Assembly: GCF_000204055.1 (NCBI RefSeq)
Contig: NW_006768766.1
Coordinates: 652,706 to 716,705 of the forward strand
DNA: 64,000 bases
Origin: Melampsora larici-populina 98AG31
Lineage: Eukaryota; Basidiomycota; Pucciniomycetes; Pucciniales; Melampsoraceae
Direction: 5' to 3'
Shown here: piece after piece, positions 37,480 to 48,672 of the stretch
How positions within the stretch are numbered: position 1 is the stretch's first letter
Layout: every line of letters starts with the position of its first letter
Notes under the pieces: generated by a model
The model's database searches: none
What the model saw: only the letters and a program-made list of their open reading frames with translations
What the model was told of the DNA's origin: nothing
Program-made: the position numbers and the translations under genes

Positions 37480-38678
37480 TAAGGGCCCGTTCGGCTGGAT
37501 TTCGAAAAAATCGTTACACAAAAACGATTTTTCAATCTGCCCCTTTTTCGAGGGGCGGATTGAAAAACTCGGAATTCGGCTTTTACGTTGACCAAACAGT
37601 CGACCAAATAGGTCAACGAAAGATCGAGATGGAGGGGCAAACAGGGCAAAAACACTTTTTGGTCTCAAAAACAGCCTCAGGGCTGTTTTTCAAAATTGAA
37701 GATTTTTTGATCAAAAACCGTTTTTGGTTTTGATCAAAGACCGTTGCCGAACATACGGAAGCCGTGACGTGAAGTGACCGCCACCGTTTTTTCAAAACTT
37801 CGGTTTTCGGTTTTCGGTTTTTGGTTTTCGGTTTTCGGTTTTTGGAATTTGGGCATTTCCTTCAATTTTTTTGAAAAGCAACCATGCCTCCCTCTCAATT
37901 TACAGTGAGTCGGTCAAACTGCTCGACCGATTCAACTCTTGTGCCTTCAAATATCCAGACTTTGACTCAATCAAACCACATCTCAAATCTTATCAACTTC
38001 AATCGTATCAATCAATACCAAAGTATTGTAGTTCAAATTAAACTAATAGATCCTACTACACATCACAGTCGAATTGGCGAGCTCTTATCTCAACACCTGT
38101 TGTGTTAACCTTTTAAATTTCTTTGTCAACTTCATATCGAACCACTAATGTTTAAACTACCCATTGCATCAAAAAGCTCCATCGGCTTGCTCTTATCTCA
38201 ACAAAAAATTGATCCACTCGATCCTACTACACATCACAACTAACTCTGAAAGCTCTTATCTCAACACTCATTGTGTTCACCTTTGAAGTTTCTTCTTTAA
38301 CTTCTTATTGATCCATTAATTCTTACACTAACTACACATCAAAATGCTGAATTGGCTGGCCCTCATCTGAACAAAAAATTTACATAAGTATCTTCGAATT
38401 GCAAAGAGTATAATCACAAATCATGGTGATTACAATCTGGAACCTGATCATTTCACAGAGTTTGTATCACTTACTTATTGATTGTTTTACACAACTTACA
38501 ACATTTCAATCATGAGGCTGTTTTAAAAAATGTATGCCAAGTATTTTTGATTATTCTGAGTTCTCAAACAATTGAGGTTGATCTTGACAATCACCTCCTC
38601 AAAATTCAACCTATTTGGAAAACCAACAGTTTCTTTGATCAGAAAGGTTGTTGATTGATTGAGGGGTAAGGTGATTTG

Positions 38679-38775
38679 TGACTGTAAATGATACCAAGTT
38701 GATTACAAGTTTATTGACTGTGAATGATACCAAGTTGATTACAAGTTTATTGACTGTAAATGATACCAAGTTGAT
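38679..38775 (+). repeat. 36-bp tandem repeat, ~2.7 copies
   Basis: TGACTGTRAATGATACCAAG followed by TTGATTACAAGTTTAT recurs at 38679, 38715 and 38751 inside the inverted-repeat element. Confidence 0.9.
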
Positions 38776-38824
38776 TGAGTGAGTGATAATTGAAACAAGT
38801 CTGGACTTTGATAAAAGATACTCA

Positions 38825-39010
38825 AGCTGGGTGGTGGTGGTGATAGCTAGATTGGTGAAAAGACAAGTGTGAAAAGATAGCTCGGTGGTGGGTGGTGATG
38901 TTCGTACATAGCTAGCTGGTGGTGAAAAGACAGATGTGGAAAAAATGCTCGGTGGTGGGTGCTGAGTGAAAATACGAGTGTGGAATAAACCCTTGGTGGT
39001 GGTGATGGTG
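38825..39010 (+). repeat. degenerate GGTGGTGG-rich tandem repeat
   Basis: Three to four units of about 60-70 bases combine GCTCGGTGGTGGGTG with a GTGAAAAGACAAGTGTG-type segment, inside the same element. Confidence 0.7.
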
Positions 39011-39270
39011 TCAGTTGGTGTTCTCGGTGATGGTAGCCCGTGGTGTGTATCAAAAATTGAAGGACATGCCCAAATTCCAAAAACCGAAAACCGAAAACCG
39101 AAAACCGAAGTTTTGAAAAAACGGTGGCGGTCACTTCACGTCACGGCTTCCGTACGAACACCTGTGTTTTTCATGAAAATCAAAAACCGTTTTGACCCAA
39201 AAACGGTTTTTGGCTTTGGTGGTGTTTTTGACCAAAAACCGTTTTTGGGTTCCAGCCGAACAGGCCCTAA

Positions 39271-39958
39271 GCTGGTTAAGCACTTTCAATCACAATTGGA
39301 TTCCAAATCAACCTGAGCCCACATAGCTTTGAATACTGCTTGTAGAGCATGCTTGTACACACCCTTCTTGCTTATTCTTCTGAATCTAGTTTTGCTTTTT
39401 CACCACTTTCAATTACAGATGCTTAACCACCAGGCTTTGGCTCTGCCTTGACAAAACAATTGTAACAAACATTTTTAAAACTACAGTACAATGCCTTTAC
39501 CACATCCAAATGTGACAACCCTTGTCCAAATCCACTTGCACACCTACACAACCCAACCTCTGTTTTTCTCATCTATCTGTCCATGTGTATTATATCCAAT
39601 CTTAATCATTTTACCAAAATTCATCCATCCACAATATCACATTTCACTTATCCATTCATGACCACATAGCATCTGCCATGCTTGGCAAAGAATTGATGGC
39701 CCAGCTCTCAATGCTGGATCCCAAATCACACAAGACGTGAACATTGAGTCAGCTGACAAAGTTCACCAAGACATTTGTCTACTGTGTCACACCTGGTAAT
39801 GTCACACTGTGTCTATGTTGTTTGTGTTGTTCTGGTGTCATGGGTAGTCCTCAATGAGGGTACCCAGATGGGCAATGACTTTTGGGTACAACAGCTTGTA
39901 CCGTCCTACTTGTTACATTTTGGGTGTGTGAAAGATTATTGCCTTGTATGACAACCAG
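39271..39958. other. intergenic DNA
   Basis: No gene supported; short low-scoring frames only. Confidence 0.5.
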
Positions 39959-40471
39959 TCTAAGCTTAACTAAACCCCTCTGTTCCAACACTGTCATGTC
40001 TGCTCTCGAAGAGGGGCTTATGACTGACTAAAACATTTGGCCTGAGCACAGCAGGATTTTCACATGCTTTTGCTTGAAACCTCATTTTGAGAGCTCTAAA
40101 CAATGTGCAACCTCACAAAAAATTGAACACATGCTTGTGATAAGCCTCTTACACATGTTTGTGCCACCTTTAGCACATGTTTTATTTGATCAAAGTGACA
40201 CAGTTGAACTTGAGCTTGTGCACTTGAACCTTTCAAAATCACTTTAAACTTACAGTTCAATTTCACTGGAAATCCACCACTTGAGACATACAAAGAGTGG
40301 TGCTAGGAGACACATAAAACCTTGGAAGAAGCTCCTCTTGAGATTCTTGTGAGGTTGCAAGCAAAACTGCTTCAAAATCGGCTGCACTCAGGCCAAACCC
40401 GTGGTTTTAGTCAAAAACCCCTCTTTGGTCATGGCTGCTTTGGAAGGGAAGCTTAGTTAAGCTTAGAACTA
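39959..40471. mobile_element. 0.5-kb inverted-repeat element with AAGCCCCTCTT-type hairpin
   Basis: TCTAAGCTTAACTAA at the left matches the reverse of TTAGTTAAGCTTAGA at the right. Near the left end is a hairpin (about 39971-40020) ending AGAGGGGCTTA around a CATGTCTGCTCT loop. It is shared with sequences at 48299-48350 and 62983-63030. Confidence 0.65.
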
Positions 40472-41338
40472 GGCTGTCTGCCTCTGCAACCCTTCAAATG
40501 CCCTCAGAACATCAAAGCAGAGAAAAGTAGTGGTAGAGAAGCAATGAAAACGTCTGCATAATTTTTTAAACTTCAATAAGAGGAATCTAACTCACCTGTC
40601 AAATGATAGATCTACGAATAAAATAAAATCTTTTGATTCACAACAGAAAAAGATCAAAAACTAGTGAGAATTAGGAGATTTAGGAGTCTAGAGTTGATCA
40701 TAAAAAGATCTTGTCCTGATCCATATTTCGTGATGGACTACAAAGTTTTCAGTTTACGATTTTGTTTAGCTTCTGATAGACCAGGATGATCAATAAAAAA
40801 GGTACAAGTACAAGAATCAAAAGAAGAACTTTGGCTACGTAATCATCCACTAATCTGATCTTCATGAGTCTTGGACGAAGTTTTAGTTCTAGGAAGTGAG
40901 TCTGAGCGATCAGTAAAAACTCTTCGAAATTCGTCTTCATTTACACCTGAGGTTCATTGCACAAGATCATTCAATTGTATCCTTCATCATCATCATCAAA
41001 ACTTCAATTCGATTTATCCCAAGACCAATTCCTAAACCAATCCAAATCCAAAAACCCATTCACCAAATCCACAATTTCATAATTTCATAAGTTGGTTCAA
41101 AACGATATCACAATACCACACACACATAAATTTATTCATTTTTTGAGACTTTCAAATCGAGTTTTTTGTTGTTTTGAAAAATAAAACAGAATTATTCAAA
41201 TCATAAACACCTTGAAGTTGCAGGGAAAAAACAAAAAAAAACGAGATAATCAAATCAACCAAACATATCAAAAAAAATACCAACAAATTTTATCATTTTC
41301 ATCATCTCATCATGTTTTTCCCCACTTGCACCGCTTCT
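40472..41338. other. intergenic DNA downstream of MSH6
   Basis: AT-rich. Apart from the small ORF at 40749-40940, nothing is supported. Confidence 0.5.
40749..40940 (-). CDS. small predicted membrane protein, 63 residues
   Basis: ATG at 40940, stop TAA. An amphipathic, basic N-terminal half (LELKLRPRLMKIRL) is followed by one strongly hydrophobic span at about residues 37-57 (VLLLILVLVPFLLIILVY). It resembles a single-pass or tail-anchored micro-protein, but it could be chance in AT-rich DNA. Family not recognised. Confidence 0.3.
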   Translation of the reverse strand: MKTNFEEFLLIAQTHFLELKLRPRLMKIRLVDDYVAKVLLLILVLVPFLLIILVYQKLNKIVN

Positions 41339-44300
41339 TCAATTCCTCGATTGTTTTTCCTTAACAAACCCTAATTTAATCCGATTCAAAACTTCCAATC
41401 TATGCATCCATAAACTTTGATCGTTTCCATCCATCTTCTTCTGATGATCATCATTCTTCAATAAATTCAAATTCGATAAACTTTTAATCAAATATGAAAT
41501 ATCGGCTTGTAAAGTTAAACTGATCTTATTAATCTTATGATTTTCGATTTGTTTAGATTTCGATTTTAACTCGAATTCTTCACTAATCATGATCGCTCGT
41601 TTCACAATCTCATCCGGTATTCCTCCCATCTTAGCTACATGTGGTCCATATGATTTAGGTGAAACTCTATTTATAAAATCAAATCAAATCATCAATAGAA
41701 ATTTCAATGATGATCAAAAGATGACAAAACTCTTGATGAAAAACTTACCCATTTGTAAGTTTATAAAGAAACAAAACCTCTCTTGTTTCTTCATCTACCT
41801 TTGTTAACATATACTTTGAAGCAATATTAGGATGATGAGCGAAATCTTCATTAAGAGCCGAATAATGAGTCGCAAAGAATCCTAAACAACTACAATGAGT
41901 TGCCAATCGATGACTTCATCCATCCATCCACAAATCAGTTCTGATCCCAAAAAACTTTCATCAAACAGGATTTTTTCCATCACTCACAGTACTGCAAAAG
42001 CTATGGCATGTCCATCAAAGGTACTTGTACCCCTTCCAAGCTCATCAAGGATCATCAGCGACTTGGGTGTAGCTTCGCTGAGAATCTTTTTAGCATCATC
42101 CATCTCGACTGAGAAAGGAAATCATGATCAGATTCGTCCATCAATCACTCCTAAGACCTCAACCTGATCGCAATCGAAAGATATGATCACCTTTAAAAGT
42201 ACTCGCATGCGCAAAGATGTGATCACTACAAAACCATCAAAACCATCAATCTCAGTCATATCCCCTCTAAACATAAATCTACATCTAAGAGGAAGACAAA
42301 CCTTGCGCCCATCCTGGTGCAAATCCTATCAACAGGTGAGATCCGAGCACTCGTAGCTGGAACATAACATCCTAACTGAGCCATGATGACAGCTACACAA
42401 GTCATCCTCAAGAGTGTTGATTTTCCAGCCCTAATGAAACCCAAACCCATTCAAGTTAACTCTTCAATCATCTATTCATAAAAATTTCCCAAATTACGCT
42501 CACATGTTAGGTCCGGTTAAAAGGATCATTCTACATTCATCACCTCCTACAATCACATCATTCGCAATAAAATCAGATTCATCACGTCCCACTGCACATG
42601 GATGTCTTAAAGATTCAAATCCAAGTTCAGCTTGTGGTAAGTCTAGAATCTCAGGACGACAACTCGGTTCTCCAATCGCCATTGAAGCTTGTGCTAACGA
42701 AATCAAACAATCGATCTCGGCTACGGTTTTGACGGTCAAAAGCCAATCGGGATAACTTTGGTCAAAAAGTGCAAAGACCTTTTTAACAAGTTTTCGAATC
42801 AGAAGGATTAGTCCAGATTTCTTTCAATCTTCCAATTCACATTCAATCTAGAATCTAAACTTACTCTCAGATGAAAATCTTTCAAAGCCGAAGTTTTCTT
42901 TTCTCTAGCTTGTTTTAATTTTTTAACCAGTTGAGCAGATTGAGGACTATAATACCTTGCACAATCTTTCGTACCTGACATCTTAGTCCAATTAGATGGT
43001 GCTTTGATTTTACCAGGTACTTGAATTTGATAAATATCTTTAATTCCAATATGTTTATATACCACATCTTTTGATCTATATTCGAATGCAAAAAAAATCT
43101 AAGTCTTGGTTTTTTGGAATTCTAGATGAAACATAGTGAGGAAAAATCTACAAACTTGAGAAGTTTTTTCGCTGCTTCTAATTCATCATCTAAACTTCCT
43201 TCAGCTTCTCTTTCTTCTTCAATGGCTGCATCATATAATTCATCTTTACCTTCTAATGGAAGTAAATCTTTCTTTTCTTCATCTAATGTAAACATTTCTT
43301 CAATATCAATGATCAATTGAGCCACATCAGGTACTTTTTTAATAAGTTCTTCAAGAATCTTAGGTGGATCATCTCCAATCGTCGTTTTTAAAGTTTCAAG
43401 TGTAGTTTGAATCTTTGAAAACGATTTTAAGACTTTTAAAAAGTTTTTCACCGTACATGATCCTGCATGAATTCGACTGATTAACCTTTCAAGATCTGGT
43501 AATCCAGTTAGGGTACCAAATTGATCCACAAAGTCTGGATGTTCAATCAAATATGTAACAGAGTCTAATCTCATTTCGATCGCACTAGCACTTTGAAGAG
43601 GTGAGCATAACCAATGTCGAAAGAGTCTTTTACCTATATGATAAGATCAACGACAGACGAGATAAGGATGAGTGTTTTATTTGATTAGGATGGATAAAGT
43701 TCAAAATTGAGCATACCGAAAGGAGTGATACATCGATTGAGAAGTTTCAAAAGACGGCTATCTTCTCCAAGGTCACCTTGAAGTAGTTCAAGATCCGAGA
43801 TCGTTTTACCATCGAGTTGCATAGTTTCCGTTGGTCGAAAGACATCCAGTACTTTCCTGTTGGGGAAAAAACAAATGATCATAAGACATTGGATTTACAT
43901 AGACAATCATCCAGATTTAACCACTCACACATTATCACAGCTAAGCAACTCTTTATCCAAATTAAGTTGTCCAAGATACCATAACAAACCTCCCAAAGCC
44001 ATCATAGTTTCAGGTTTCGAATGAAAAGCAGAAATAGCCTCGGGAATCGGTTTGTTAACTTCTCCAAACAATTCAGAAAGTTTCTCCATACATTCATCAA
44101 TTTGTAAAAATTCATTGGATTTCAAAATGGTCCAAGTACAATCTGAAGATGCAATGTTTTTTAATACTCTAATGGTAGAAGTCGTTAATCCGGATTTCTC
44201 ATGAACGATTTCTTTAGGTCGAAATCGACTCATGATCGTTTCTAGATGAGTTCGATTGGCTGAATCGTCAAAGTATGATAAGTTGAATTCAGCAGTTGAA

Positions 44301-46372
44301 GCATCCAAGATGACCACACCAAATCTATCAAAAGATTAGTTCAAATAAAGAAAAAAAGATCATCAAATGAGCTTAGTTGTGAGTTGATGAGCTCTTTCTC
44401 GACCAATTTTTTATCTTACATTGGTAAGCCAGATTCTCCTATGGTCTCCTATAAGATGCAAGATGAAAATACGGTAAGATTGGATACTTCAAAAAAGACG
44501 ATAAATAAATCTCTAAATACTAACTTTGATGGCCATAAGACAAGTAGCAGCATCATCAGTCAAGATATTCCCATCCACAATCGTACCCGAAGTCACCACA
44601 CTTCTCAATTCTCTTCGTACGATTTCCTTGGCACCAGGTTTAGGTTTAGGTTGTGATTTAGCAGATTTCGAACTCGGAAGACTTCCTTTGTTCCTCATTT
44701 CGGCTCCTAGAGCCGTTTCACATTGATCTACTTTACCTACCTTCGAAATTGAATTCGAAAGTTAAAGTTCTCCATATGACTTGGAAAGATTGATTGATCA
44801 CATACTTTGTATCCCTTTGCAAGAAATTTAGCGATCCAGAAATCTACGGATGTTTCAGGTACTCCCACCATAGACTGGTCAAATGAAAAAAGAGGTGATC
44901 ATGTGAAGCTTATTAGTCAGCTGATCAGTTTATTCAGACTTGAGATCAGAGTCCTACCATCTTGACACGTTTGGTGATCTTCAGATCAAATTCTCGATGA
45001 CCAATCATCGCATCACCTTCATAAAGTTCGGAAAATTTCCCTTTATAAAACAAAAAGAAAACGCTCAATTTGGATTCATCTTTGGAATTGGGTCTTATTG
45101 GATGTTTTGTAAGAAGATACGAACCTTTCTGGAAAAAGAGAACAGTATCAAAGTGCCCTAAAAAGGTGATCTGATTAATGAAATTACCCTAAAAAGTGGA
45201 TAAAAATGAGCTAAAGGATGAATGAGATGAGGTAGACTGACTTTGTTTGATTTCCCAAAATTGGGTTTCAAAAGGTGTCATCGCTTTCCAATCTTCTTTT
45301 GAAATATAAAGAGTCCTTGGATCATATTCAGGTGATCCAACAGGATTTTGATCTGCCTAGAGAGAAAAAAAGCAACACGTCAAATTAAGAATTGATGGAT
45401 TTCAGAAGACAGTTTGGTCTTGGAAAAGTCAAAAGTATGTATCCTTACATCTCGTATATCTCTAAGAAATTTCCAAGGAGCTTGTTTCGATTCGTTTTCT
45501 GATTTCTCTTGTTGTTTTTTCTTCTCAGCTGTTGTCCAAAGTGAACTGGAAGATGATTTGGTGTTTGAAGTTTTGTTTGATTTAGCTTTAGAGACTCGTT
45601 TGACTGAAACTTCTTGATCGGATTCTTGATCTTCAAATGAAGCGTCCGCTAAAGAACATGATTGGTATTAGAATTCTGATAGGTTTGAGAAATCTGGTAT
45701 GGAAGACAAACTATCTAGATCGTCCAAGTTACTAGAAACTTCTGTGTGACTGTAATCTTCAGATTGAGAAGTGGCTGATGCGTTAGATCCACGAGAGTAA
45801 CGTGGTTTTTTGGCAACATTTGACGTTTTCTTAGCTTTAGGAAAAGAAAATCGATCGATTTGACAAATCAGATAATTAGTAATGAGCTGATTGGTTTGAA
45901 AAAGATGTTCAATTTGAAGAGGAATACATACAATTGGTAGGTTCGTCAATTTCAGAAGAGTTAGGTGAGTGATTCATGACTACACTTTTTCGTTTGTTAG
46001 GCTTTCTTGTAGTCATCATTGGCATCTCTTCATCTTCATCTTCATCCATGACGGATGGAGGGATTGATGTAGTTTCGCTGACTTGATCGCTTACTACTGG
46101 ATCAGATTTGGTATCTGGTTTAGATTTGACCGTCGTACTAGAACTCGGTGTAGACTTTGGTTGAAAGAAGGACTGTTTAGGATCAGAAAGAACAAATGAG
46201 TTAGCTGAAAAGTCAATGATGTTCATGATAGGGAACAAGACAGTCAACTGACGCCTAAAGTAACTTGTTTCATCTTGGCCTTTTGAGTTGAGCTAGAATC
46301 CCCTTTATTATTGCTGTTTGTAGGATGATTTCGACTTTGAGAGTTTAGATTACTTTTAGGTGTTGGTGGCAT
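41339..46372 (-). CDS. MSH6: DNA mismatch repair ATPase MSH6
   Basis: About 15-17 exons, order and content matching MSH6, which pairs with MSH2 (MutS-alpha) to recognise mismatches in the nucleus. Seen in order: ATG 46372 ([12 protein letters not shown]); a PCNA-box-like KQSFFQPKS in exon 46204-45932; an acidic/basic linker; the mismatch-binding domain ([40 protein letters not shown]); connector and lever ([18 protein letters not shown], RRxLxxx-type [13 protein letters not shown]); clamp; and the ATPase with Walker A GPNM/AGKST split by an intron (about 42430-42505), then [41 protein letters not shown] and [12 protein letters not shown]. The end is TGA at 41339. Exon 1 (46253-46372) does not join exon 2 in frame through a GT donor; a GC-AG intron or a later start is possible. 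Confidence 0.9.
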
Positions 46373-46806
46373 TTTGATTTGATGATGATGGATTTCTTGT
46401 GAATCTGATTGGTTTGATGTTCGAAATGGTAAACAGACTCAAGTCATCAACCAAGATTCAAGAAATTGGAAAACCGACAAATCTTCAATTGACCATCAAC
46501 CTGTAAACCTTGATCCAGTTCATATTTCACGGTCATTACAAGCACACTCAATCCACTTCGTCATCAAAGGAATATCATAGCCTATCGTCAATGATTACCA
46601 GGCTTATGTCCTTTTCGAATCAGCTTCCAGTAAACCAACTTCAACCAAATGGAAACATCAAAACCAAGGATGGTTTCTTGAAAGAAGGGAGGAAGAGGCA
46701 CGTGTGATATAAGGATATGTATGCGAAAAGTGAGTGAGATTGGTGTGATCACGTGACAGGGTTGAAGTCGCGTCAAACTATTTCAGAGAGAGACTTGGGT
46801 CGCGTT
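46373..46806. promoter_or_regulatory. divergent promoter of MSH6 and the LRR-like gene
   Basis: The 434 bases between the two starts contain two CACGTG E-box motifs, 46699-46704 and 46750-46755 (the latter inside TCACGTGA). The second is conserved in the duplicated copy at 60711-60716; the first is changed there to TACGTG. Regulation by a bHLH factor is inference. Confidence 0.55.
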
Positions 46807-48201
46807 ATGTTTCTGAAGTTGACCATCATCATGAGCTCACTAAACCATTCAGCAAGAACATCAACTTCACAAGAAATCTCAACATTAACTCAAACTTGTA
46901 TTCGAATCATATCTCAATTCATCTTAAACATCATCACTGAAAAACAAAATCAACTTCAACTTCAATTTGATCTAATCTTTAATTTCATATTTGATCACAA
47001 TCAACATCAACCCAAGATCACTTCAGAACAATTCAAACCAATCATTCAATCTATCTTAACAACCATCAATCATAATCAGAACTCTCATCATCATCATCAA
47101 TTACCATTTCCACTCTATGCTTCTATTTTGAAAACTTATCAAGATTTGACTATCTTTGATTTACAAAATACATCCAACTTGAACCGACTACCATATTCGG
47201 ATCTAGTCTTAAAGGATGAAACCAAATTCAACATCTTATTCAATCTAAATCCAAACCCAACCTTACCTTTAAATTTACTTACTATTTTGAATTTAAGTTG
47301 GTATACTACATTTTCAGATCAAGATTTAAATATCATTCACTCATCATTGAAACATTCATTAATTATTCTTAGATTGGATTACACTTCGATCACTGATTTA
47401 GGTATCTTTAATTTATCTCGTGAAGTCAATTTAAACAAACTTGAACCATTCGGATCTGGCCTTGAAGAAAATGATTTAAATTATCTAAGAATGGATGAAC
47501 GATCGAATTGGAACAAACTGACTGTTTTGAGTCTTAAAGGTTTAAAATTAATCACCGATAAAGCTTTGGTTTATTTATCTAGGTTTCCAAACTTAGGAAT
47601 CATTGATTTAAACTCGACCTCTTGTACTCTTGCTTCTTGTCAAATCTTGAACAAATCTATCATGAAAACGTACCAAAAACTTCATCCGCATCCACCATCT
47701 ACTTCTCATTCGTCTGTCGTCTTAAAACAATTTCATCATCCGACATCTAAATTCCAACTTGATTTCTTTTCAGGTCAATTCACTTTATCTGAAAAGTTTT
47801 TCCGGTTTATGAAGTGGTTAGAACCTGATGGGTTTGATGATCATCGGTATGAAGTTTTTCAAATTAATTGGATAGATCAGGATGATCGACCAACAAATCG
47901 ATTCCAATCCACTTATCAATCTGCTAAACTACATGAACATAAATCGTTTTTTCATAAATCTATTCAACTTAAACCTTTGGACACTTTAATTGATCCTTCA
48001 CTTTGTTTGATCATTGATTATCCATTTAAATCAATTCAATTGAATCATACTGAAGTTTCTGAAACTACTTCAAGACATGTTGATCATCAAGTTAAAGTTA
48101 AAAGAAATTTAAAGGCTTTGGATAGGTTGGGTCTGGATGATGATTTATCTTTACTTGAATCTTATAAATCTAAAAAAACTAAAACAATTCATCATCCCTA
48201 A
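46807..48201 (+). CDS. LRR-like (F-box/AMN1-type) protein of unknown role
   Basis: Single exon, 464 residues from ATG 46807; Met at 46831 is an alternative. Frame upstream to 46753 has only GTG. Asn/Gln/His-rich N-terminal part (NHNQNSHHHHQ). Residues in the middle show leucine-rich-repeat character: LLTILNLSWYTTFSDQDLNI, LIILRLDYTSITDLGIFNLS, LTVLSLKGLKLITDKALVYL, NLGIIDLNSTSCT. This is the cysteine-containing LRR style of F-box adaptor proteins, but no F-box is obvious. Basic tail (KSKKTKTIHHP). It shares a promoter region with MSH6. A broken second copy lies at 60768-62737. Confidence 0.8.
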   Translation: MFLKLTIIMSSLNHSARTSTSQEISTLTQTCIRIISQFILNIITEKQNQLQLQFDLIFNFIFDHNQHQPKITSEQFKPIIQSILTTINHNQNSHHHHQLPFPLYASILKTYQDLTIFDLQNTSNLNRLPYSDLVLKDETKFNILFNLNPNPTLPLNLLTILNLSWYTTFSDQDLNIIHSSLKHSLIILRLDYTSITDLGIFNLSREVNLNKLEPFGSGLEENDLNYLRMDERSNWNKLTVLSLKGLKLITDKALVYLSRFPNLGIIDLNSTSCTLASCQILNKSIMKTYQKLHPHPPSTSHSSVVLKQFHHPTSKFQLDFFSGQFTLSEKFFRFMKWLEPDGFDDHRYEVFQINWIDQDDRPTNRFQSTYQSAKLHEHKSFFHKSIQLKPLDTLIDPSLCLIIDYPFKSIQLNHTEVSETTSRHVDHQVKVKRNLKALDRLGLDDDLSLLESYKSKKTKTIHHP

Positions 48202-48298
48202 GCTTCTTAGTTTCTTTTCATATCATTCATGTGTGTATTTCTAAATGATCAAGTGTACAAAAAAATGTCTCATTCTTGTACAAACTGACAAGGTCAAC

Positions 48299-48350
48299 TA
48301 AGCTCCTCTTCCTTCTGATATGGCCATGTCTGCTCTTGTAGAAGAGCTTA
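48299..48350. repeat. hairpin repeat, AAGCTCCTCTT/AAGAGCTTA type
   Basis: Inverted arms around TGATATGGCCATGTCTGCTCT. Followed to about 48440 by a block containing CTGGCCTGAGACCAGCA and GATCAGGGCTCTAA. The same two blocks occur at 62983-63117, and a diverged form at 39971-40115. Confidence 0.75.
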
Positions 48351-48538
48351 TACCCCAACTCTGGCCTGAGACCAGCAAGAATTTCAAGAACTTTTGATTG
48401 AGCTTCCTTTTTTGATCAGGGCTCTAAATGTCATGAAACCTTGCAATAAATTTGGTAGCAGAGCTTCTTCAAGCTCTTCTGCTTCTCCTCATACTATCTT
48501 CAGCTTGTTACCACTTGATCAAGTATAAGGGCACCTTC

Positions 48539-48672
48539 ACTTAAGCAATTTCTGGTGAGAAATCACATTCTGCAAAATTTAAAGTGTTTATTTGGTGGTG
48601 CATGGTTCATTTTTGCATTAAAAAAATTAAAGAGTGTGATTTGTGGTCAGAAATTCCTTTGGAGGTGAAATC
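48539..48672. mobile_element. worn copy of the ~145-bp TAA-type MITE
   Basis: Begins after TAA with GGGCACCTTCACTTAAGCAA and shares TTTCTGGTGAGAAATCACA and the central TTTGGTGGTGCATG with the element at 62828-62972. Its right end is diverged. Confidence 0.75.

Larger units (their letters stand above)
37483..39267. mobile_element. 1.8-kb PIF/Harbinger-like non-autonomous element
   Basis: The ends are GGGCCCGTTCGGCTGGA on the left and, in reverse, GGGCCTGTTCGGCTGGA on the right. Each is flanked by TAA (37480-37482 and 39268-39270), the 3-bp target duplication type of PIF/Harbinger elements. Further inside, long inverted blocks rich in AAAACCGTTTTTGG and CGGTTTTCGGTTTT pair up (37700-37850 with 39065-39245). 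No transposase frame was seen; the interior is mostly repeats. Confidence 0.85.
45884..48281. repeat. source segment of a ~2.4-kb duplication (other copy 59836-62817)
   Basis: Similarity to 59836-62817 begins at GAGCTGATTGG and ends at CATTCTTGTAC. It covers MSH6 exons 1-2, the shared promoter and the complete LRR-like gene, in the same orientation, with scattered substitutions. Confidence 0.95.
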
